This document shows positions 1 through 7,168 of a stretch of DNA of 64,000 nt, piece by piece. A program made the translations under genes and the position numbers. The notes beneath the pieces were generated by a model. The model did not search any database, had not been told where the DNA came from, and saw only the letters and a list, made by a program, of their open reading frames with translations. Origin of the DNA: Oscillibacter sp. (GTDB lineage Bacteria; Bacillota; Clostridia; Oscillospirales; Oscillospiraceae); the NCBI GenBank assembly GCA_003487665.1, contig DNFA01000015.1, positions 88,009 to 152,008 on the forward strand, given 5' to 3'. Each line of letters starts with the position of its first letter. Positions within the stretch are counted from its first letter, which is position 1.

Positions 1-548
1 AGCATCAGGTTCTCGCGCATGATGACCTTGTCGGCGTCCACGTTGCCGGTCATCGCTTCCCACGCCGTACCGGTGTACTGGTACGCAGACTTCTCGTACT
101 CCTTGCCGCCGACGGTGGTGGTCACGACGAACACATCGCCCGCCTTCGGGGTAATGTCGGTGTGCGCCGCGAAGTACGCCTCGATGACGCTGCTGTCGGA
201 TGCGGACAGGTCGGACTTCGTGCCCTCATAGAGTGCGCCGCCGCCCAGACCAGCCAGAGCCGTTGCCAGCTCTTCGTCGGTCACGCAACCGTCGAGATTG
301 ACCGTGGTGTCATCCAGCAGTTCCACCGCGCCGTCTACCAGAGCGTAGATGTCGTAGTGGTTGGTCTCGGTGTTCTTAACAAGGTACAGGATATTCTCCT
401 GTGCCTCCTCCGCGGTCGGGATAGCTTCGGCCTTCTGGAACGAAGCGTGACCCGCCTTGGAGATAGCCGCCAGATACTCTTTCTTGATACGGGTAGCCGT
501 GTCTTTCAGAGCCTGAAGGCTTGCGAGTTTAGAGGTGTCGTATGCCAT
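1..548 (-). CDS. Phage tail-fibre-region structural protein (3' end beyond window)
   Basis: The frame opens at ATG 548 after GAGAGGAG and stays open to the window edge, giving at least 182 residues (MAYDTSKLASLQ... to ...VIMRENLML). It is the last visible gene of the - strand late operon, 34 bases after the tail-collar fibre gene. The N-terminus has a charged helical stretch (about residues 5-30), followed by a segment YLVKNTETNHYDIYAL and a region rich in Gly, Thr and Asp, the composition common in phage appendage proteins. I do not recognise a named family. Position after the fibre suggests an appendage or fibre accessory role; this is inference. Confidence 0.6.
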   Translation of the reverse strand, partial: MAYDTSKLASLQALKDTATRIKKEYLAAISKAGHASFQKAEAIPTAEEAQENILYLVKNTETNHYDIYALVDGAVELLDDTTVNLDGCVTDEELATALAGLGGGALYEGTKSDLSASDSSVIEAYFAAHTDITPKAGDVFVVTTTVGGKEYEKSAYQYTGTAWEAMTGNVDADKVIMRENLM

Positions 549-582
549 TTAATCGCTCCTCTCAATGGTCTTTGCCGGTAGC

Positions 583-1617
583 TTAGGGGTTCTCGTCCTC
601 AGAGGGGAAGACTTCGTCCAGCATGGATTCCGTGTCTTCGGTGGAGGCCATGTCGTCGGGGCTGACGCCGCTGGTCGATGCGGTGATCGTGCCGTCCGCT
701 GCCACAGAGATACCTTTGCCGATCTTTACGCCGCCGAGCCGCGTTGCCGTAGCCACGGGCAGCACATAGGTCGATCCTCCGCCTCCCCCGCTGCTGCTGG
801 CGCCGGGAGATACGAGGGCGATGGTCGCCTCCATATCCTCGTCGGGACTTCTCTTTGCCCAGAAGCGCAGCGCACCGGCAAGGGTCTGCACCGTTGGGCA
901 AAGGCCAGCGTTTTTCGCGGTCTCAAGGGCCGCTTTATGCAGAGCGACGTTCGGGAACTGTGTTTCCGCAGCCTCCGTCACGGGAACATCGACGTAGTAG
1001 CGATACTCGTCCATGTCCCACGCGCCCTGTTCACCAGGATTCTCCTCCTGCCATGTCCAGCCGGTGTGGGGAATCGTGATGTCTTTGATGATTGCGGTGC
1101 CGACACCGCTGATCGCCTCCTGAACCATCGTCCGCACCAGCTCCTCAGCCTCAGCGGACGTGATGAACGCGCCGGGGTTGTAGGTAATCTGGACGTCGGC
1201 ATCCAGCTCAAGGGCAATCGAAATGGGATAGCGCCGAATGTCAATGCGGTTGTCCTTGTAGGCATTGACCGGCTGCGGGCTGTCGCCCAGCGTTGCGTAG
1301 TAGAGCAGGATCTCTTCGGTGTCCTCGGTCTTGGCGAATACGCCAAACTCGCGGAGCCAGAAGCCCTCCTGCAAACCGCCATTCAGGTCGTTGCGGTATT
1401 CGACCACCATGCTCAGTACGCCGTTCTCCACAGTCGGGACGGACGAAACGCCCTCCGCAACCGGAGTGACCAGCGCGACCATGTCGATAGGCTCAACGCC
1501 TTCCGGCATGGCACCAGAGCCGACCATGATGCGGGTGAACTCAATCGTCTTCCCGGCCATGAGGCTCGTAATGAGATTGCGGCCGGCGACTGTTACGGTT
1601 CCGCCATAGTAGCTCAT
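583..1617 (-). CDS. Phage tail-collar fibre protein (DUF3751-like)
   Basis: The protein (344 aa) starts MSYYGGTVTVAGRNLI and continues with an N-terminal domain typical of phage tail-collar fibre proteins (DUF3751), which attaches fibres to the baseplate: phrases such as IEFTRIMVGSGAMPEG and FWLREFGVFAKTED are characteristic. A Ser/Gly-rich linker (about residues 272-280) precedes a short C-terminal motif TRLGGVKIGKGISV..DGT that recurs in two head-tail connector genes of this phage. The start has a good site (AAGGAGG). It overlaps the upstream gene by 4 bases, so it is translationally coupled to the baseplate genes. Receptor specificity cannot be read. Confidence 0.85.
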   Translation of the reverse strand: MSYYGGTVTVAGRNLITSLMAGKTIEFTRIMVGSGAMPEGVEPIDMVALVTPVAEGVSSVPTVENGVLSMVVEYRNDLNGGLQEGFWLREFGVFAKTEDTEEILLYYATLGDSPQPVNAYKDNRIDIRRYPISIALELDADVQITYNPGAFITSAEAEELVRTMVQEAISGVGTAIIKDITIPHTGWTWQEENPGEQGAWDMDEYRYYVDVPVTEAAETQFPNVALHKAALETAKNAGLCPTVQTLAGALRFWAKRSPDEDMEATIALVSPGASSSGGGGGSTYVLPVATATRLGGVKIGKGISVAADGTITASTSGVSPDDMASTEDTESMLDEVFPSEDENP

Positions 1618-2612
1618 TTCTGTGTTCCTCCTTCAATCGTTTTGTTGGACTCTGCTTTCGGGGCGCTCCTGCCCTCTGCCGTGCTTTCTCGCTTCAAGCG
1701 ATCCGCGACGGCTCGGAGGTTTTGGAGTTTCGTGCGCTTCGCAGCAGACCGTTGCGGTGAGGCCATCTTCCCCGACTTCATCACCATGTCGGTGATTCTC
1801 GTCTCCATGACGCTCTGAACCGCGCTTCCAGCGCAAACAGAGGTGTCATAGGACACTTCGCGCTCCTGATTGGGCAGCGTGCTCTCCAAGACCGCCTGCA
1901 GACCGGCGCCCAGATGGAGTTTGAAGCCAAACTTATAGTCTCGCTCGACGCCGGGGAGCGTGTCCTCGGCGATGGTCGAATACCCGCCCCTGACGTACAC
2001 ATGGGCGCGGTAATCAATATCGCGTTCGAGGATGGGCAGCAGCGTTTCCGTGATGGCAAAGCCGAGGCCGCTCAGAATGTAGAGCTTTGCCGTCTCCATC
2101 TCGGTCTTCGTCCGAGCGTAGAGCTTCAAGGTAACGCCAGCGGCGCGGAGCAGCGGCGTGGTGAACAGCGGCGTCGTATCGACGGTGCCATCCATTTCGC
2201 CGGTATCAAAAATCATCGTCGCGGGTTCTGCAGGATCTTCCTTGTAGTACAGAGGCCGATCCCAGAACATCCGAAACGCCTTGATGATGTCCGGGTAGGT
2301 GCAATCGCAGGTGTTTTTCAGGATTTTGTAAATCAGATACCGACGGTAGGTTTCGTCGTCGATGACCTCGAACGGGATCGGGTCGCCAGCGAGCTTGCCG
2401 GCCTCCATTCTGGTCATCACGACGATGTCGCCGACACCGTCCAGTTGCTTGCCAACGGCTGTATGTACTCCCCTGTCCTGCCGAAGCTGGTCGTAGAAGT
2501 CATACACCTGCTGAAGCTGGGCGCCTATGACTTCCATGAGCGCCTCGATATTGGCCTTGCCTCGGAACTGCTCGACAAGGTCGTTTTTCAGGGTCGCTAC
2601 ATAATCAGCCAT
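1614..2612 (-). CDS. Phage baseplate-proximal tail protein (DUF2612 / tail protein I-like)
   Basis: A 332-aa protein beginning MADYVATLKNDLVEQFRGK. The N-terminal half, with QLQQVYDFYDQL, a KQLDGVGDIV segment and DDETYRRYLIYKILKN, matches my memory of DUF2612/tail-protein-I-like proteins that lie between gpJ and the fibre and connect fibre to baseplate. The C-terminal third has repeated segments (FAITETLLPILERDIDYRA, LGPGVERDYKF-like, QAVLESTLPNQEREVSYD), i.e. short repeats of about 35 residues. ATG at 2612 follows GAGGTGG; a TTG one codon earlier is less likely. It overlaps the gpJ gene stop by 8 bases. Confidence 0.75.
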   Translation of the reverse strand: MADYVATLKNDLVEQFRGKANIEALMEVIGAQLQQVYDFYDQLRQDRGVHTAVGKQLDGVGDIVVMTRMEAGKLAGDPIPFEVIDDETYRRYLIYKILKNTCDCTYPDIIKAFRMFWDRPLYYKEDPAEPATMIFDTGEMDGTVDTTPLFTTPLLRAAGVTLKLYARTKTEMETAKLYILSGLGFAITETLLPILERDIDYRAHVYVRGGYSTIAEDTLPGVERDYKFGFKLHLGAGLQAVLESTLPNQEREVSYDTSVCAGSAVQSVMETRITDMVMKSGKMASPQRSAAKRTKLQNLRAVADRLKRESTAEGRSAPKAESNKTIEGGTQK

Positions 2613-4110
2613 CAATCTCCACCTCGATCATCTCCTCCTTGGTGTAGGCCCGCTGACGCGCCGTAATGTTCTTACTGCGGTCGGGGTACTTGGAGGGTTT
2701 TTCATCGGAGGCGTCCGCCGAAGCGTAAAGCTGAATGTCGATATAGCTGATGCCAGAGCAGGCTTTGTAAAGCTGGCTCATGAACTGCTGCGGAACGACA
2801 TCCTTGCCAGCATCCAGAGCGTCCATGTTCTCCAGAACGACCTCTCTCAGCAGGTCAACGTAGTTCGGCGGCAAAGCCTCGGAGCGGTTGAGCGTGATGC
2901 CCAGGCGGAACCATGTGTAAATCGTCGTCGGCCGATTGAACCGGATCGTGATTTCCTCGTCGTACTCACCGGGCAGAACCACGACGGTCTCGCCGACCGT
3001 GTTGATGCCGCCCGCTTTGTTGGCGAGGATCTGCTGCGCGATTTCCTTCGAGTCGCCGCCATCTACCACGATCTCGACGCTGTGCGGCGGACGGACGATG
3101 TCGCCTGCAGGCGTTTCGGTCACATCCTTCACGTCCAGATAGGTGCCGTCCACATACCATTGGTGCGTTGCGTTCTCATACGGGGCGACGCTGCGGACGC
3201 CCTGCACGTTCAGCAGGATTGCGGAGCGGATGCTCTCAAGCATATTGCTCGAACGGTTGAAGATTTTGTCCACGTAGGACTGGCGGAACTCAACGTCCGT
3301 CTCTTCGTCACGGCCCGCGATGTAGCCGCAGAGGTTCTCGACGGCCAGCAGGCCAGCGTCGGCGTTGACGATGTTCGTAATGACCCCGCCAGGAATCAGG
3401 ATGTCGCCGTTCTCTTCGGTGCCGAAGGTGATGATCGACGTCACCGTCTCCGTGGTCAGGTTCTCGGAGAGAATCAGCACATTGTTTGAGGCGATGTCTG
3501 CCGCCTCGATGTTCAGGAACTCATTCGTCTCGTCCACGGAGGCCGTGAACTTCTCGTCGGTGATGGCCGCCGCGATGCCTTTCAGCACCGTGAGCGTGTC
3601 CGCCGCCGTCGGGCTATAAGAAAACACCGCGCCATTGATGGCTACGGTGTAAACACTCTCTGTTCCGAGGGACGCGATTTTGATGCAGGCACGATTGAAC
3701 GACGTACGGCTGATTTCTCTCGTGTCCGTGATACTCAGATAGGTTGTCGGGTTCGTCGCGGAGGAAATCCTCGTACCGGCGGCCAGCTTCGTGCCGTCCT
3801 TGCCCGTACAATGAATCGGGTAATACGACTTCGCTGCGGCCTCACGGGTGGAGCCGCCGTACTGCGCGGCGTTGTCGAGGCTTCGGCCCTCTGCAGTGGC
3901 CGGGTACTGTGAGAAGTACACCGCTTCGCCAAACTCCCAGAGGTCGGCGATGGCGTCGGCCACATTCGTCAGCAGATGGTTCAGCAGGGACTCAGGGTTC
4001 TGGCGCGTGTTCACGCCCCATTTCTCCGACAGCCCCGAGTGCATTTCTTCCAGAATGACATCCAGCCGCTTGATATTCGGCCCCTGCGGGGTCAGGCCAT
4101 AATCAGCCAT
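2605..4110 (-). CDS. Baseplate J-like protein
   Basis: A 501-aa protein that matches the baseplate gpJ family, the wedge protein of contractile tails. Visible hallmarks are the N-terminal MADYGLTPQGPNIKRLDVILEEM and SLLNHLLTNVADAIADLWEFGEAVYFSQYP region, the central AGRDEETDVEFRQSY (ETDEEFRQR-type signature) and the following NVQGVRSVAPYENAT and PPHSVEIVVDGG segments. Length is within the usual 350-550 range. Start ATG has AGAGGAGG upstream. It overlaps the gp25-like gene by 8 bases, the usual wedge pair gp25-gpJ. Confidence 0.9.
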   Translation of the reverse strand: MADYGLTPQGPNIKRLDVILEEMHSGLSEKWGVNTRQNPESLLNHLLTNVADAIADLWEFGEAVYFSQYPATAEGRSLDNAAQYGGSTREAAAKSYYPIHCTGKDGTKLAAGTRISSATNPTTYLSITDTREISRTSFNRACIKIASLGTESVYTVAINGAVFSYSPTAADTLTVLKGIAAAITDEKFTASVDETNEFLNIEAADIASNNVLILSENLTTETVTSIITFGTEENGDILIPGGVITNIVNADAGLLAVENLCGYIAGRDEETDVEFRQSYVDKIFNRSSNMLESIRSAILLNVQGVRSVAPYENATHQWYVDGTYLDVKDVTETPAGDIVRPPHSVEIVVDGGDSKEIAQQILANKAGGINTVGETVVVLPGEYDEEITIRFNRPTTIYTWFRLGITLNRSEALPPNYVDLLREVVLENMDALDAGKDVVPQQFMSQLYKACSGISYIDIQLYASADASDEKPSKYPDRSKNITARQRAYTKEEMIEVEIDG

Positions 4111-4456
4111 ACAGCGTTACCTCCTCTCTAAACGTGTCCTCTCCCACGGTGGCGGTGTATCGGAACGTCGCCATCCGCTTCGCCGGGTTGTAATCGACCG
4201 ACGTGACCGTCGCCGCCTTGACCTCCTTCACTTTCAGGATCTCGTCTCTCACGAGCGTTTTAATCTTGATGGTGTTCGGGTTCTTGATGAACACTTCCTC
4301 GAACCATGGGAAGCCCAGCTCAGGGCCGAGCCGCCACTCGTCATAAATCCAGCGCAGCCGAATCATTACGGCCTGTCTGACGCTCTCCGTCGTGGAGATG
4401 TCGCCATTCTTGGAGATGGCAATATCGCCGTCCTCATTCAGTCTGATGTCTAACAC
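4103..4456 (-). CDS. Baseplate wedge protein, gp25/GpW lysozyme-like family
   Basis: A 117-aa protein with the core of the T4 gp25/P2 gpW family: an opening beta strand (MLDIRLNEDGDIAISKNGDI), a helix VRQAVMIRLRWIYDEWRL and the strongly conserved region GPELGFPWFEEVF, then a beta-rich end. Family members build the baseplate wedge. The start codon is GTG behind GGGAGGGGG. The 120 bases upstream carry no convincing gene: one 30-codon frame lacks a ribosome site. It overlaps gpJ by 8 bases. Confidence 0.88.
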   Translation of the reverse strand: MLDIRLNEDGDIAISKNGDISTTESVRQAVMIRLRWIYDEWRLGPELGFPWFEEVFIKNPNTIKIKTLVRDEILKVKEVKAATVTSVDYNPAKRMATFRYTATVGEDTFREEVTLYG

Positions 4457-4577
4457 GGTGAATACCCCCTCCCAGAAGTAGTCTGGAATCGCCAGAAATC
4501 ACCCAGACGGTGTCGTAGCGCCTCATGGGTGTAGATTGTTGCTTTTGCCTGAAAGCTCGTAGCGAACTTCTACGGGC

Positions 4578-5105
4578 CTAATACGACAGGCTGCCGGTCA
4601 CAGTCAGGTTTCCCTCGACGGTGACTTCGGGCGCAGAAATCGTCACGGAGCCGCCCTTGACTGTCAGGCGAGTTCCCTTGACATCGACGATGACCGCATT
4701 TTGGGCGCAGGCATCCGCGACCACGGTGTTCCCTTTGGCGAACAGGCCGGGAATACAAATCGCGTTCGTCATGTCGAAGGCCAGATCCGTGCTGGTTTCC
4801 TGCCCGTACTGCCAGTAGTCGAGGCTCTGCTCGGCCACCACCAGAAGGCAGCTATCTCCGGGCTTGACCGGAAACGCAATCGTTGCGCCCTGTCCTGCCC
4901 CCTGCGGGAACACGACCGGAACGCCGGTGACTTGTGGGAAATCCATCGTCTTCCCGTCCGGTTTCTTGAACTTCATCGCGGGCTTGACCGTTGCGATGCC
5001 CTTTGCGGCGTCGAAGCTGACGATCCGCCCCGGCATGGCCGTATGGATGCCGCGAAGCCCACGTTGGACGGTGTTCTGAATCTCCTGCACAAACTCCTGC
5101 ATCAT
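4578..5105 (-). CDS. Baseplate spike / gp138-type N-terminal OB-fold protein
   Basis: A 175-aa protein with an OB-fold like the gp138/gpV spike N-terminal domain: GRIVSFDAAKGIATVKPAM followed by FPQVTGVPVVFPQGAGQGATIAFPVKPGDSCLLVVAEQ. This arrangement is usual for the tail-tip spike that binds the hub trimer. The end has a beta-helical-looking repeat (VTISAPEVTVEGNLTVTGSL), consistent with a short triple-stranded needle. I placed the start at ATG 5105 because GGAGG lies 9-10 bases upstream and the codon overlaps the hub stop (TAATG). Confidence 0.85.
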   Translation of the reverse strand: MMQEFVQEIQNTVQRGLRGIHTAMPGRIVSFDAAKGIATVKPAMKFKKPDGKTMDFPQVTGVPVVFPQGAGQGATIAFPVKPGDSCLLVVAEQSLDYWQYGQETSTDLAFDMTNAICIPGLFAKGNTVVADACAQNAVIVDVKGTRLTVKGGSVTISAPEVTVEGNLTVTGSLSY

Positions 5106-5968
5106 TACCCCTGCACCTCCATGAGCCGCGCCGTACACGTCCAGTCACCGGAGATATTGTCCCCGGCCTGCGTCAGCTTGGCGACGCGGAAATAACCCGT
5201 GACGGTCTTGCTCTCCAGCTTCACATAGTCGTCAATGTGGATGGCCCCGTTCAGGAAGAACTCGACCTCCCACCCGATGCTGGTCTTATCGCTCGTTTCG
5301 GAATTGGCCTCGGTGACGCGGGCAGGGATGCCCAGCAGCCCAGAGTCATCAGAGAGAACGAAGACCTCACGGCTCATGACATCCCCCGGCTTCTTGACCT
5401 GCATGACGCCGTTCTGCAGACTCCACACGAGGCCGCAGCAGGCGCATCCCTTCGTCATAATATCGCGGGCGAGGCCGACGAAGCTGAAGCCGTTGGCGAT
5501 GTCGGCAAACTCAGCGTTGTACGAATACGTCACCGCCACACCCATCTGATTTGCCACATCGTCGAAGATGGTCTTCCAGTTCACCGTGCCCACATACGAA
5601 ATCGTGACGTAGGTATCGCGGATCTCGACGAGGTTGTCTACCACCTCGATCTCCGTCTTGCGGTCTGCGCCGTCGTGGGTCGTGACGCAGTTTGTGACGA
5701 TGCCGGCGAAAATCAGCGGCATACGGCTTCCGTAGCCCGCCTTCAGGGACAGGACGCAGTCCTTTTCGTCCAGAGTGGCAAGGTGCTCCTTGTTCAAGTT
5801 CCAGACGGTCACGCGCCCCGTGTTCTGCGTTTCAAGGTCGGTGCGCTCAATGGAGAAATTGATGTGCAGCGGGACGGGCTGGCTCTTCGACTTCTCGCCG
5901 ATCTCGAAACCCATGCCGCCGGCTTTACCTGCAGCCAAGCGATACTCTCTGTCGAAGTTCGCAGACAT
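5105..5968 (-). CDS. Baseplate hub protein (gp27/late control D-like)
   Basis: A 287-aa protein with features of phage hub proteins: an N-terminal strand-rich region with INFSIERTDLETQNTGRVTVWNLN, then GYGSRMPLIFAGIVTN and a helical segment WKTIFDDVANQMGVAVTY, then a C-terminal beta domain. Hubs form the central ring under the tail tube and hold the spike, whose gene follows immediately. ATG at 5968 has GAGGGGGG at good spacing, so the 13 codons further upstream are not needed. About 110 bases upstream lies the GGTTAC repeat element. Confidence 0.82.
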   Translation of the reverse strand: MSANFDREYRLAAGKAGGMGFEIGEKSKSQPVPLHINFSIERTDLETQNTGRVTVWNLNKEHLATLDEKDCVLSLKAGYGSRMPLIFAGIVTNCVTTHDGADRKTEIEVVDNLVEIRDTYVTISYVGTVNWKTIFDDVANQMGVAVTYSYNAEFADIANGFSFVGLARDIMTKGCACCGLVWSLQNGVMQVKKPGDVMSREVFVLSDDSGLLGIPARVTEANSETSDKTSIGWEVEFFLNGAIHIDDYVKLESKTVTGYFRVAKLTQAGDNISGDWTCTARLMEVQG

Positions 5969-6080
5969 CAAAATCCCCCCTCTCGTTTTACAAACGACTT
6001 TGCTCAAAAAGCAAAATCACGAAAAATAAGCAAAAAAACACGCTCGTGCGTTTGCAAAACGCACACCAAATATATTTACT

Positions 6081-6192
6081 GGTTAGGTTAGATTACGGTA
6101 TAGGTTACGGTTACGGTTACGGTTACGGTTATGCGCGGACTGTCCTCGGATTTCATGTGTGACCATCCCACGGAGCGTCCGCGGACAGTCCG
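6081..6192. repeat. GGTTAC-repeat plus hairpin element, copy A
   Basis: This intergenic element (gap 5969-6213) starts with imperfect hexamers (GGTTAG, GATTAC, GGTATA) followed by four exact GGTTAC units (6103-6126) and GGTTAT. After it come inverted 10-mers CGGACTGTCC (6136-6145) and GGACAGTCCG (6183-6192) with a 37-base loop. A near copy is at 50846-50934. The rest of the gap is AT-rich and shows no gene. Role unknown. Confidence 0.85.
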
Positions 6193-6213
6193 TAGGACGG
6201 ATAGAAAAGCGGG

Positions 6214-6534
6214 TCAGTCGCTATCTTCCGCAGGGCAGAATACGAAGCTGGCCTTCCCGTCGAGAAAATCATTCCTCCCGATGTGCTCCAGCTTGGTCAT
6301 CACACCGAAAACACCGCTCGGCAACGCGGTCACGCCGTAGAACAGGTTCACGGGGAACCTCGGCACAATCTTGATGCCGATGACGATAGGCTGACTCTGC
6401 GTGTCATAGAGGCCAAACTTCCAGAAGCCGCCGCGGTCGTTCCATGTGAACCGAATCAAATATGCCTTGCCGTTCAGAACGACGCGGCTCATGCTGTCAT
6501 TGAGGTCTGGGACTTCGATGATTGTATATTCCAT
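6214..6534 (-). CDS. Baseplate plug protein, cyanophage Pam3 gp18-like
   Basis: A 106-aa protein (MEYTIIEVPDLNDSMSRVVL...), small and beta-rich, with FTWNDRGGFWKFGLYD and PIVIGIKIVPRFPVN segments. This matches my recollection of the plug protein family (DUF6983, Pam3 gp18) found next to the Dit-like protein and hub of simple contractile tails. The plug would seal the tail tube at the baseplate. Start has GAGGAGGGAAA upstream. The next gene downstream is separated by the copy A repeat element. Confidence 0.75.
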   Translation of the reverse strand: MEYTIIEVPDLNDSMSRVVLNGKAYLIRFTWNDRGGFWKFGLYDTQSQPIVIGIKIVPRFPVNLFYGVTALPSGVFGVMTKLEHIGRNDFLDGKASFVFCPAEDSD

Positions 6535-6547
6535 CTCGTTTCCCTCC

Positions 6548-7159
6548 TCATGAAATCAGGCCGATTGACTTTGCGGCACCATAGAGGATGCTCGACTTGC
6601 TGTTGCCAGAGCTGCTACCAGAGCCGCTACCAGAGCCAGAACCCGAACCGGAGCCACCGGAGCCTGAGCGTCCGCTGCTCCCGTTGGACGTGTTGGCCGT
6701 GCCTGCAGAAGCGGCGGTCGCACCGCTCTTGCCGTAGCTGGCGGGGATGGTCGTCGTCCGCGCCGTCGTAATGCGAATCTTGCGGAACGAAATTGGGATC
6801 TCTCGGGCGTAGCCTACCTCGGCGCTCTTGCTGATGGTCAGGTTCTCAATCGCCATGCTGGTGTAGGTGGCGTCGCTGGTGACGATTGTGACCGGCTCGG
6901 CGGCGTAGTACAGCTCCTCCAGCCGCTTCGTGACCTGCTCAACACGGCCGCGCCCGCTGTGGCTTCTCCATGTGACCGGAGTATCGGTGACATAGAGAAC
7001 CATGTTCAGCGTTTCGGCGCCGTGGATGATCGCGTCGCTGACGGAGAAGCCGCTCTCAACGGCATACTCAGGAACGGTAGCCTCGTAGCCATGCTCCTCG
7101 CTGATAAGCGCGTCGAACTCGATGCCTGCAATGGTGACAGGTCTTTTTGCTCTTGCCAT
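6548..7159 (-). CDS. Distal tail (Dit-like) protein with Ser/Gly-rich tail
   Basis: A 203-aa protein. Residues 1-135 are a beta-rich domain (VTIAGIEFDALISEEHGY..., IHGAETLNMVLYVTDTPVTW) like the Dit-like N-terminal domain of Pam3-type phages, which caps the tape measure end of the tail. Residues about 150-190 form a low-complexity Ser-Gly repeat, followed by a small hydrophobic end (ILYGAAKSIGLIS). The linker is encoded by repetitive DNA at 6600-6690. It lies directly after the tape measure gene, as expected. Confidence 0.75.
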   Translation of the reverse strand: MARAKRPVTIAGIEFDALISEEHGYEATVPEYAVESGFSVSDAIIHGAETLNMVLYVTDTPVTWRSHSGRGRVEQVTKRLEELYYAAEPVTIVTSDATYTSMAIENLTISKSAEVGYAREIPISFRKIRITTARTTTIPASYGKSGATAASAGTANTSNGSSGRSGSGGSGSGSGSGSGSGSSSGNSKSSILYGAAKSIGLIS

Positions 7160-7168
7160 CTACGTCAC

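Noticed and set aside
4457..4577. 30-codon frame between spike and gp25 genes
   Set aside because: No ribosome site and it runs into the gp25 gene in another frame.
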